In this document: in pieces, positions 35,382-46,442 of the stretch
How the letters are laid out: each line of letters begins with the position of its first letter
How positions within the stretch are numbered: position 1 is the stretch's first letter
From: Coffea arabica
Taxonomy: Eukaryota > Streptophyta > Magnoliopsida > Gentianales > Rubiaceae
Assembly: GCF_036785885.1 (NCBI RefSeq)
Contig: NC_092317.1
Location: forward strand, 7,814,501-7,878,500
Length of the DNA stretch: 64,000 nucleotides
Direction: 5' to 3'
Position numbers and translations under genes: made by a program
Notes under the pieces: generated by a model
The model's database searches: none
The model's input: the letters and a program-made list of their open reading frames with translations, nothing else
What the model was told of the DNA's origin: nothing

Positions 35382-38300
35382 TCATATTGTATAAACCGTA
35401 CCAACCTCCAAAAGAGCAGCATGTGGAATGTTCAGGGCAACCGGAGGCTCCCTAGCATTTTTGTCAAGAAATACATATACCATGATGAGCAATTTCTTCA
35501 ACAAATTTGAGCCCCTTCGCAATGACAAGTGGGATTGACCCAAGAAATAGGCAGTGCCACTTTCCCTTGCATCAACGAGTTCTTGTAGCTCCTTCCTTAC
35601 TGAAACACTCATTTCAGGACTATTCTTGGGCAGCATAAATCGAACCCTTTTTCTCCTGATGGCCGCAAAACTAAGCTCTGCTGGATCATCTGAATGGCTC
35701 CTTTGAGTCAAGGTTGGATGACTGTTGTCTGAACTATCTGCGGTAAGAGGAATCAATGCATTTCCATCTCCCATTGATCTTCCCAAGACCATCATTCTTT
35801 CTGGTGAAGAGAGGGATTCATAATCACGTTCCTCCCTGGCAATGAATTCTCCTATTGAACTGATTATATGATCCTCAAAATCATCGCTGTCCCTTGTATG
35901 GTCACGATATCCATGTAGAACAACACAACGATAAATCTTGTATTCTTTAGGTCCAACCCGGCCTATAAGGTATCGTTGATCCTCAGAAATGTAGGGGACT
36001 GGCAAGGACTTGAAAGATACAAATATGAGTACTTGGTGAAATGCAGGAAGATTTGTAATGAAATGGGAGAAGAAAGCTGGGATTCCAGATGAAATATCAG
36101 TGTATATGAAGCCAATGCCAGGTACTCTAGAAATCCCCAGACCAGGGCTAAGATCTGTTAGCCATTCCACTGAAACCTTGTTCTCAACATCAAACTGATA
36201 TTTTTTCACAGTGCCATAGTACCAGGAAACCATGGTTGTTAAGAAAAGTAATAATAGGACAGTTATAAACCATGCTCCCCTTGGGAAGTTCAACAAGCAA
36301 GATGATAAGTATGTTGCCTCCAGTGAGCCGAAGAATAACATAAAGCAAGCAGCAATGAACACACTCTTCTCCCAGGATAAAGCAATCACAAGTGACATTA
36401 AACAAGTTGTTACAAGCATCCCAGAAATGATAGCTAAACCTGTTTCAGAGTTGAGAGAGGAGAGGAAAGAAAAGGATATCAACAAAATCACAGCAGTCTA
36501 TTGCTTTTAAATTTCACCTAGAAATCTTCCCTGTTTGCACATTAGTTAGTTAATTATGCATATAGTGCCAGCCTACTGAAACATGCTTGCTGCGTCCAAC
36601 TAATGACACTAAATAGAGGTTTTAACTGTTCGATGTGAGTGATTTTGGTACTTTTGCCTTTTTAAAGTATAATTCATTATATCTTTTGGACTGTTTCATT
36701 TACTTGTGTTCAATCATGAATAGTGTATCAACATTTGGGCATGATATAACCAAGAACCATGTGAAACAATTTCAGATTCATTTTTTGATAAAGCATACCT
36801 GTTGCCTTCCCAATTGGTGCTATGTCACGGAAACCAACAGTTATTCCTATTGAGAGGGTCATAAATAACCAGTTAACATCTGGTACATAAACCTGCCCGC
36901 GAATCTTATCTGATGTATGGACAACTTTAACTCTGGGAAAACAACCGAGTGCTTGGCACTGGTTTACGATGGAAAAACTGGCAGTAATAGTTGCTTGGCT
37001 TCCTACGGCTGAAGCAAATACTGATAATACCGCAAAAGCATGATGCAGATTTTCTGAAATTTCCAATGTGTTTTTCACCAGTAAGAGTTGAAAATTTGTA
37101 GCTGAAGTAGTCATGCAGACTCCAAATGTACATGTAAAACAAGAGAAACAACTTACTATTGGGTATTGATTCGCTAAGATTAACATTGGCATCCTTAGTG
37201 CCCAAGTATCTGGAGATGAATGCAGCTTGACCAGCATAACAGACAATGAGTGCGGGATAAATCAAGCAGACAAATGTAACCTGCATTAGAGACATATCCA
37301 AAAGCATTTGTTTACTCTCGTGCGTTTGCGCAATTGATGGCAGAATATAATCCTCCTATATACCTTTAGAGATCTCTTTGAGAAGTGACCTAAATTTGCA
37401 AACATCACCTCTGATCCTGGAAACTATTAATTCTTGTTACTTGATGGAAATTTGGCAAATCAAAGAATGCAACCAATTCGAAAGCACGAATTTCTCTAAT
37501 TACAACTAACCTGCTGTACATAAGATGATACTCCCCAATGCTTTCCAACTTATGATATCAACTTTCTTAAGGAACCTGAGCATGTATGTTGGGGAAATGG
37601 CATAGAGGATTTCGTGATTTTGAGCGATATTGTAGAGACCAATACCACTGATGAAGGTCAGCCAGATAATAACAATTGGAGCAAAAACGAAGCTGATTTT
37701 TTGGGTCCCATAGTGTTGCAAGGTGAAGAGGCAGACCAGTATAGCACATGCCATTGGTACCGGTACTGAAATATCATATTAAGGAATTAGAAGCTTTGAG
37801 AGGTTAATGACATGTCAAGGAATTAGAAGCAAGAACTCATTGTTATGGTATTGGTAATTGCTGATGTTAAACTGGAAGAACTGTAAATTATGTAAGCACA
37901 AGGGTAACCTTTACAACCACCTCAGGATACGGAAAGCAAGATAAATCTTAGGACAAGTTACTACAAGGTAGAAATCTAAATGAGAAAAGAAAAAAAAAGA
38001 AGGTACTATGTAATAGGCCGCATACTATGTTTACTAGTATTTGATACAAGAGTAATGATACTAAGTTTGGTGTTCTGTGTGAAAATACACTTTGTATTCT
38101 GTGGGGTGCTGGAATCATCTTTTGGTATCTTGCTGAAGTATTAGTACTTACAATTAGAGAAGGAAAAATGAAGAGCTAACCTCAGAGCAAGAAGTATCTT
38201 CTTAACTTGAATGAGTTGATCAAATTTCTTGTGTGTCTTAAAAAAATAACATGTTTGTCCAAAGCAGAAGTTTTGCGTGTGAACTTAGCTGCAATCTTTT

Positions 38301-40756
38301 ATCATTCCGAATTTTTTCAAAATAACGCTCATCTTTAAGGTAGCCGGTCTTCATTGAGCCAAATTATTTATTGCTCAATGAAGAACATAATGCATGTCAA
38401 CAAGTATGGCTACGAATCATTTTTGTAATTACTTCATGAATGTAAAAATTGGTCGAAAGAACCAGCAAAAACAAAGTAGATCCAGTAGTAAATATTACTG
38501 TGATTGAAGGACTTACATCTGGTTAAAACCTCGTCCAAGTGTTCTCTGATTTTTTGGGAAGAGATCACTGGAAAAATCAAATTATAAGTACGTCAAGTCA
38601 TATTTGAGGATCGATCATTACTGGTAATAGCAAATTTATTAGATATGATGTATGTCCTCTGGTATTTCTTACACCGATGAGACAACTTTATCATTGATCT
38701 TCCAAAGGTGGATGTTGCAGACAATACTGATGTGAGGAAAATAGAAACTTGTCAATAATTTTTAGTGCTCAATTCTGATATATTGAAAAACAGGCAATGT
38801 AATTAAGCAAAAAGGACAAAGATTCACTAACCAGAAACAGAAGGGGTGAGCACTCCATCACTTATAATCATGCAACAGCCAAATAAAGCCAGAAAAAGCA
38901 GAAAATAGTGACCGGTTTTATATTTTTCAATGCATTTCCTTGTTGTTGAGGGTACCTTAATCCTGGGACTTCCTCGGTCATGTTGTATAATTTCACTTGC
39001 ACTTCTATCATTTGGAAGCAGTCCCATTTTAGCATGCCTGCAGAGTAACGAGTATAATGGAAATGTACCACCTGCAAAGATCGAGGAGAGTTAAGAAGGT
39101 CCCATGGTGCCATCTTTAATCAAGGAATGTCAAAAATCATTCATTACCTTCTCCGTCATCATCAGCACTCAGAACTATAAACGCATATTTCAGCAAGGAA
39201 ATCAGGGTTAAAGTCCAGAAAATGAAGGAATAGAGTTCGTGTATCTCCTTATCAGATTTGAGATCATCTGGAAGAATTGATCCAAAAACGTACAAGGGTG
39301 CTGTGCTCAAACGACCATATACTATTCCAAGACTTTGAAATGACAAAAGGATAGTACGCCGCCATGTCTCTTTCTCCCTATTTTCCTAACAAACATAAAC
39401 TTAAAATTCAGATGATGCCCTGTGAATTTCCCTGGCAGTAGTCATAACGCATTAAGCAGTAGCTATGAAGAGGAATTGTTAAACAAGCTCAAAAGTATCT
39501 AGTGTTTAGATAGTTAATTCACCAAATTAACTGCAAGTTCGAAAATGATGAGAATTAACATTTTCCAGCTCTGTACATCCATTTTCTTACTGCTCCAATA
39601 TATTCAAGCTTTTCTTCCATAACAACCAATTCCATTTACTTTTCGCATACATTTTCCCCTTGGTTTCTTGTTTCCACAGGGAATTGCTGCTTTTCACACA
39701 TTAACAGTTCATCGATTGACTGTGCGTGAGAAAATACTCCAAATTCCTAAACACAATCTGACACGTTAGAAAGCAAATTTTGAGCACACAGCTGGCATTG
39801 GCCCCTTCAAGATTACCTAGCTTATAAGGTATAACGGGGTTAATTGAATCAACCAAAAAACTCAAACTTATCACGCAGCCTATCATCATGATTGTTTGTT
39901 TCTTGTTCATCTGACGTTAACATGATTAGATTACTTAGCATACTAACAAGGTACTAAAAATTCAACATTTCAGAACCGGTAAACGGCTACCTCATTCAAC
40001 AGAACACAAAAAGATGCAGATTATTCTGCTATTTGAATATCCCTTTCTTTAACTAGTCAGTACTTACACTATGCCTCAGCTTTCGATCTGTCAAGTCCTC
40101 TCTAAATAACGAGTTCTTGATGTTGGAAGTGTGAAACTAATTTATGAAGTAAACCTTAAATGAAGAAAGAAAAACTCGTTATCGTCTACTTTCTTGAAAT
40201 TATAAATTTTGGTTGTTGGCTCTGCATTTATTACCTATGTGAAATGAAGCAGTCAAGCAGAGGTCAGGATAAAAGCAGTCGTTCATCACTGCAATTCTCA
40301 TCAGTGGTTTGATGCGGTTTGCAGAAAAAGATAAACTTGAATTTGAACCACAAATAAAATAAATATAAGGTAATTGAGAAAACTTAAACAAAGTGAGATT
40401 GTGACTTCTCTCCCAAAAATTTTGGTTTGGCTGTTAACTTCCGAATTGATTAACAAAAAAGCACCTTTTTACTCAACAAGTTATCTTCTTGATTTCATTT
40501 TTACTTTTCAGATTTTGTTCCTACAAATTCCCAATAAACTTGTGATTCAAATGGAGAATTAAGTTCCCAAGACTTAAACCATTCAAGCTATTGCTTCTTA
40601 ACTAAAAGCTCTGAAAAAACAGAAAAATAGCATAGATCAAACAAGAATGGAAATTGACCCCAGAACAAACAGTACATATTAGCTAATAAGAAAAGATTGC
40701 AGTAACCTTACCTTAAATTCATTGGAAATGGTCTCAGACCTGAGTGCAGGATCCAT
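35382..40756 (-). CDS. HAK/KUP/KT potassium transporter with an altered first-helix motif
   Basis: Ten exons on the minus strand: 40712-40756, 39148-39385, 38832-39071, 38673-38726, 38517-38567, 37511-37765, 37364-37416, 37157-37280, 36799-37053, 35382-36439; 790 residues, the normal family length. Family motifs in order: [122 protein letters not shown] and, at the end, [11 protein letters not shown]. Ten to twelve membrane helices are expected, then a 300-residue cytosolic C-terminus. The wording of SADD-GEG and of the tail points to cluster II (KUP1/KUP2/KUP3-like). The oddity is R40: the motif is GRLSTAPLY where the family has GDLSTSPLY; the Asp is reported as essential in E. coli Kup. SDGVLTP also replaces GDGVLTP. 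All splice sites, phases and the stop are sound, so it looks like a working, divergent gene; its ion selectivity is open. The first exon ([15 protein letters not shown]) was found by splice phase and is slightly less certain. Confidence 0.95.
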
Positions 40757-42476
40757 AGGAAATTTAAGGAAGTGATTAATAGAAGAGAAATTTCAATGAA
40801 GAAAACCACTAGAGAAATATGCTCAGTAGCCTGCACTAGGGAACAGTCCAAAAACTAGCTCCTTATGAGATTGACCCACGATTCCTTTGAGGTGTCCTAG
40901 ACGGAAAAACCAAGAGCTTAACAATGTAGACTAAAAATAGAGGCAGAGAGGCAAAAATGGTAGGAGAGTTTGATGTCAAAATCCAATAGCATTGTATTTG
41001 GAAGCTTTTTATATGTGCATGCATGTGTTTGTCATACCATATTTGTGACTTTGGTGTTAATGTTTGGTCTGTCTGTCTCTCCCTTTGTAACCATGTGATG
41101 CACATATGTGACTTTTTCGCACTAAAAAATTTGTTTTCCTACCTGAAAGTATATACACTGATGTATCATCGATATCTACTAGTGTTTATATATACTGACA
41201 TATCGATATCTATTAGTATTTACATATACTGAATTATCGATATCTACTAGTGTTTATGTCGTGATATTGAAAAAATTAATCCTTAGAAAAAAAAATACCA
41301 TTCTTTTGTACGTCAATTTTGATTATACAGTGCATGTTTAGCATATAAAACATCACAATTTATTAACTTGATAGGTAGTTGCATACTGAGATATTAATTG
41401 TGCAGATAATTGCGGGTTATTCAAGAAATGTATGTATTGACTTGTACATCTATTGTGCCACTATTACCGTTTAACTGGAAGTGTAAAATAGATAGACAAG
41501 TGTATATAAGTTGAAATTTCACCTAACAACATTTAAGCTAAGAAAATTCAAGAAGACCTGAGAAATTTGGATAATCATCCATTATTAAATACATTTGGGG
41601 TAATTGGATCTGAATTTGCACCTACCTATTTTTCCACCCGAATCTGTGGGGCGCTAATACTCCCTTTCCTGTGTTCCTTCTTTCTGCTGAAAAAATGGTC
41701 AAAAGAAACTCAACCAACGTAGTTAACTCCAATATCCCATTCAAGCCATAGCCTTTTTAAGTTGGAAAACGTTTGTATGTCACCATCCATTATTGTATAA
41801 TGTATCCTAGTTAATGATTTTCCTGTTTGAACTATATTTTCCCCTTAGAACAAAGTATTGATCGTTTCTGTGGTGCAGAAATGATGATGTTTTGTTTTTG
41901 TCAGTAGTAAGGTGAGCAGTAGGAGGAAAGTGAAGGGCAATTTGACGGGGACGGCTCAAAATGCTCGAAGTCAAAGGTGTTGTATGTCCAAACAAAATTG
42001 TAGTTGTGTTGGCAGCTATTGATGAATTGGTTCTATTGCCTCCATTTGTGCTTAGCTTTCCGTCTGGGGTTGGTTTTTTTTTTTTTTTTTTGGTATAAAA
42101 GTTGGTTTTAGTGCCTAGCTAGTGTCAAACATCTCAATTTTCATGATTTGCTTTTTTTGAAATTTTATAAAATTTAATCTTTTATATACCATAGAGACGC
42201 CTTCGTATGAATAGAACTAGATGCATGCCACGTATACAGAAGAAGAATCTGTAATTCGAATACAAATTACGATGTCATGCACTCAAACTTGTTAGTGTAC
42301 AAAAAAAAATAAATAAATAAAGATCCACCAAATGTGCAAGAAAGGTTAATTTAATTTTATGTTGGTTTGAAAATCTTTTTAAATATGGTTCAATGCTCAT
42401 TCAAGGCTAGCAAACAGAAGAAAATGAAAAACCCATTAAATGGTTATCTTTCTTTCTTTCTTTCTCGTCCTACCAT
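40757..42476. other. Gene-free stretch
   Basis: No gene recognised. It holds the minisatellite at 41150 and a T-run at 42071-42092. Confidence 0.5.
41150..41256. repeat. Three-copy minisatellite with a TATCGATATCTA core
   Basis: Three tandem units of about 34-39 bases, each with 'atcgatatctactagtgttta' or a close variant preceded by 'tatatact'. The unit holds the palindromes ATCGAT and GATATC. Confidence 0.85.
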
Positions 42477-42492
42477 TAAATGTGAAGTATAC

Positions 42493-42707
42493 TTTTTCCT
42501 TTTCTTACAAAAGTAAGAAATTAGACAGATAAATCTAATCCCAGAAGTAACCTCAAAAGCCGGCCAACTTTTGAGGTCCTCCTGGAGACTTAACTACCCA
42601 ACCCTTAACCCTCCAAGAACGATGTGGGATAGAAACCCCACAGGAAAGCCTGTAAGGCTGCTGCTGCTAAGAGATAAAGACCCCCCACAAACCTCAGAAA
42701 CCCCCTG
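42493..42707 (-). mobile_element. Unclassified retroposon-like insertion of a structured sequence
   Basis: A GC-rich patch of about 215 bases in AT-rich DNA, flanked by imperfect direct repeats (42477-42492 'taaatgtgaagtatac' and 42708-42722 'taaaatgaagtatac'). On the minus strand it ends in an A-rich tail ('gtaagaaaaggaaaaa'), as a retroposed RNA would. It carries strong hairpins: CCTCAAAAG with CTTTTGAGG around an 8-base loop (42550-42577), 'gtgggatagaaaccccac', and 'acaggaaagcctgt'. The 'cccacatcg' phrase is common in plant repeats. I found no tRNA boxes and no ORF, and cannot name the family. Confidence 0.6.
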
Positions 42708-43717
42708 TAAAATGAAGTATACCACATGCAAGGTTAGTTCTAGCTAATTTTAGGCATTAATTACTTACTGATTAATGCTCCATTAACAATAATGTTAGAT
42801 GACCTGATTTCAAGGTCTTGTTTGTCTGTGCAGTGATACTAGTTGGGAATGGTAAGCAAGTTAATGAAGCAGTCTCTTTGTATGGATTGCTCCATTTCCA
42901 TACTGGTGCACTGTGGTTTGGAAAAACTCTCACATTATTGTTTATATTAAATCCAAAACTTGAGATCGAAATCCTAAAGATGTAAGACCGAATCCTTTTG
43001 CTTTTTATATTCTGGACAAGTTACAAATATGAAGCAAAAGATTCAGATCAGAATAAAAGAAAAGGTATGAAGCAAAAGATTATGTAACGATTTGACATTA
43101 AAAAAAAAAAATGCAGGCATCTTCATACTGTGAGAAATGAGATTGAATAAAAAAAAAATTATTTAGCAATTTTATATTCTTTTTTGTTGCTTGAATGCTC
43201 CAAACAAGGAAAATCCCAAGTCAACAAACAAGTAGTACTTCATTAATATTACGGCTCAAATTAATTGTTGTAGGCTGGGCCAAGTTTTTTTATAAGCCTC
43301 TATCGACAATGGGTATAATAATATGTTCTAGATGGGTATAAATGGTACCAACTTTTTGCTGTGACATCCCCTCAGGCCCTCACCAAACCTTTTCTATTAC
43401 TTTCTTTTCTTAATTTGCCAATTGATAATTTAAGACAGGCCAAGTGACAATTTCCACTCTCCCTTGTCATTTTTTGTGATGCAAATTGATTTATTCTGCA
43501 CAAGATATTAAACCTTTTGCATCTTATTTTATGATTTTTTTTTTTTTTTTACCTTCCACGGTCTTATATTGTCTCGACATTGGAATTAGTTAAACAGTTG
43601 AAAAAGTAATTAGATAAAAAAGTAACACCAAAGATAATGACTTGCTAATAAACAATGGGTTTACAAGCAAAGCTAATAAACATAGAGATAAACTACTGAT
43701 TTGTGAACTCCATAAAA

Positions 43718-43900
43718 GCTAACAGCCTCTTGGGCTGTTGGTAAAAGTCTTGGTGAGGAGGTCAAGGGTTCAACTTTGCCTCTCACCTTGTCACTAGTTA
43801 TACAAATGTGACTTCCTCTTAGAATTCCCGTCTGCTCCTCATTCTTTTAGATTAGACAAGAGTAGGTTATACAAATGTTATTGTTACGATAAAAAAAAAA
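43718..43900 (+). mobile_element. tRNA-derived SINE with perfect target duplication
   Basis: A perfect 12-base direct repeat AACTCCATAAAA flanks it (43706-43717 and 43901-43912). The head has an A-box-like 'tgggctgttggtaaaagt' and a B box 'gggttcaac' 30 bases on. The body ends 'aggttatacaaatgttattg' and a poly(A). Total 183 bases. Head and tail phrases are shared with the elements at 12617 and 55868, so the three form one family. Confidence 0.88.
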
Positions 43901-43912
43901 AACTCCATAAAA

Positions 43913-45114
43913 AACCAGCAAACAAATTTCGGAGAACATTTTCATTTATTAGAGGATGCGGCAGCTAAATAATCCCAAATTTGGCCCAAGTGTTTCAACT
44001 AAGGCTCAATCAAACACAAATGGGCTGATATGATGACCATAGTTTATCTGTATAGAAAAATTTGGGCCGTAGGCATGCCCAATACAGCACCACTCTCCTT
44101 AAAGTAGTTGCGTTATGCATCTGAGCGGTGTGGGTACTGGTTTTATCTTTTATGGTCCATTGGAGGAGGAAAGTTTACTGTATCTTGTGTCAGCGCTTTC
44201 CTGGCGAAACCGTCCCGTGTTTACCTTCTTGGAAGCTTTTGACTATTCTTTTGGTCAAAGCCGTCGTGTTTAGCAAGAAAGTGCCTTGCCTTGTAAGGCA
44301 GTAATTGTTTACTTTTTCCACTGGGGAGTTGGCGGGATTAATATGTTTATTATAATATATTAGCTAGAATGCATGACAATTAATTACAACTTGTTTTTCA
44401 AAATTTTCACATGTAACACACATTAATCTCCCTTATCCTTGCTTTAATGTATATGTTATCTCAGCATAAGAAAAATTAATTCTTGAATAGAATGAGAATA
44501 ATTTGAGTACTAGGTATGTTTGGATGGCAAACGATGAGGATTTTTTTTTTTTTTGCCGTAGCATAGAGGTATAAATTGTATTTCAATCACCTCTTTTTTT
44601 TTTATATATATATTTTCAACCACTTTTCCATTTCATATGCTCACACATCGTATCACAAAAATGCGAATGTCAAATCTTTCCACATAATTTCAATCCTTTA
44701 ATTGTAAAGTTCTATTTGGTCCAAATTGAAACGTCAAAGACCACCAAAAATATAGGTTCATTTTATTTTTGGTCCTTTGAAATAATAAATGAATGCAAAG
44801 TGCAGTTCCCTTTAAATAGTTTTATTAAGTACATTAGTTTACTACCCATATTCAACGAAGATAGCGAGTTATTACAAATATAATAGCAGAATTACTAGGA
44901 TACCCTATATGATCTCTCAATAAATAAATTACCTAAAAAATAATGCATATAATTTTGAAGGTTTTAGCTAATGGGTGCTCGATAAGCACATGATAAAAAA
45001 GAGAACTCAGGTGTCACTTTGTCTCGAAATTTGAGTTAATTAGGAGAAGTATCTAAAGGTGCAATAAATATTGATATGTGCATGTATTCACATAATAAGT
45101 TGGGGTAATTTAGG
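43913..45114. other. Gene-free stretch
   Basis: No gene seen. A decayed MITE-like sequence lies at about 44515-44680 ('tatgtttggatggcaaac', then 'cacatcgtatcacaaaaatg'). Confidence 0.45.
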
Positions 45115-45386
45115 TTCACTAGTAACATTCAAAAAAAATATATATTTTTTCAAATTCAAAGTAATGGAGACAATAATGGTTGTAGAAAATCCTCAAAAAA
45201 AGGAGCAGAGCAAAACAAAAAAAATTCATGTAGAAAGGTGTGAAATGTTTGGAAGGAACAGGGGACTTGGTCATCTTCTTTTTTTACCCTTTTTCTTGTG
45301 GAAAGGGAACCTTGGTCGTCTTAGAATATTCAAAAGTTGATCAAGCACATACAAATTGAACGAGGAAGCCAACTCCACAACGGCCC

Positions 45387-45394
45387 TATAAACC
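45387..45394 (+). promoter_or_regulatory. Ancestral TATA box of phosphate carrier copy 1, now separated from its leader
   Basis: TATAAACC is identical to that of copy 2 (51870-51877), including the following 'gcgcgaac'. In copy 1 a MITE begins 13 bases after the box, so transcription from it would start inside the MITE and reach the start codon only after about 1 kb. Confidence 0.75.
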
Positions 45395-45406
45395 GCGCGA
45401 ACCTTA

Positions 45407-46121
45407 GGTACCGTTTGGAATAACGGAAATAAATGGGAAAGAAATGAGAGTAGAGGAAAGTAGGTTTTATCCATCTTGGTTTAGAATAAATATATTTCCA
45501 TATATAAAGTATGAGGAAGGAGTTTGGTGTTAAAATTTTGTGCCATTTTATAGTTTTTTAATTTTATCTTCACAAGAGTAAAGATTTACTAAAGATAGCT
45601 AACTTAAAATTTTAGTAACTTCTAACAATTTCTACTTTCAATAACATTTATTATTTTATTATTATTTTTGGCAAACAAATAAAATAATATAACAACTTCT
45701 TTATTTTTGTAAAAAAAAAAAAATCTAATAGTTTTCATTGGCTTTAGTAAAAACAACTTAATTTTTTTATCAATTTGCACACTTATAGAGTGTGTTTTTC
45801 CAAAGTAGAAAGAAAAGAAAGTAAATATTTGATGTGTTGTTTGGATTGAGGAAGGAAAAATTCAATGATCACGTAAACTGAGAAGATTAAAAAAAAAGGA
45901 TGTTTAAAAAAAAATTAATTATTTCATTTAAGTTGATTCTTTTTTGCTCCATTCCTCCCACTTTTGGAATGAAATTTTTTTTAAAAAAAAGGAAAAAACT
46001 AGACCCACTCCCTCCCTAACCTTTCCTTTCCCTCCTTGAAACTTAATGTAAACAAGAAAATTTTAAATCCTTCCAATTCCACTCCTTTCCTTTCCTCCAT
46101 TCCTTCAATCCAAACGGTGCC
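45407..46121. mobile_element. PIF/Harbinger-type MITE inserted between TATA box and leader of phosphate carrier copy 1
   Basis: Ends are GGTACCGTTTGGA (45407) and, on the other strand, GGCACCGTTTGGA (46121). The flanking triplets are TTA and TTG, a decayed TTA/TAA-type duplication. Copy 2 of the gene has no such insert at the matching place, which confirms that this is an insertion. Inner flanks are A/G-rich on the left and C/T-rich on the right, continuing the inverted repeat. 'gttgtttggattgag' at 45839 suggests a nested second element. Length 715 bases, no ORF. Confidence 0.85.
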
Positions 46122-46442
46122 TTGGAACACCCAACCAATGCCGTATTTCATCTTCCCATCTTCTAGGCTGCTTCCTTCCATCTCCAACTCTCCCGGACCA
46201 CTTGAGATCCTCGGTGACATATTTTGAGTGCCAATCCAATGCCACCTCTAATATTGTGCCAAGTGCTCCCGGACAGCCCTTCTTATTCTTAGCATCTCTC
46301 TCAGTTCTATCACCAATATCAATATATACAAACCATTCCATTTCCTTTAACTTCCACAAGAAAGCAGCAAAAGAAAAGGTTCCAAGCAATTATAACACTC
46401 GATACTACAATTCCGTTACAGAGCTGACTGCATTCAGTAGCA

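Noticed and set aside
39701-39910. 69-codon minus ORF as first exon of the K+ transporter
   Set aside because: It lies in the long intron and has no donor in the right phase; the exon 40712-40756 fits in phase and sequence.
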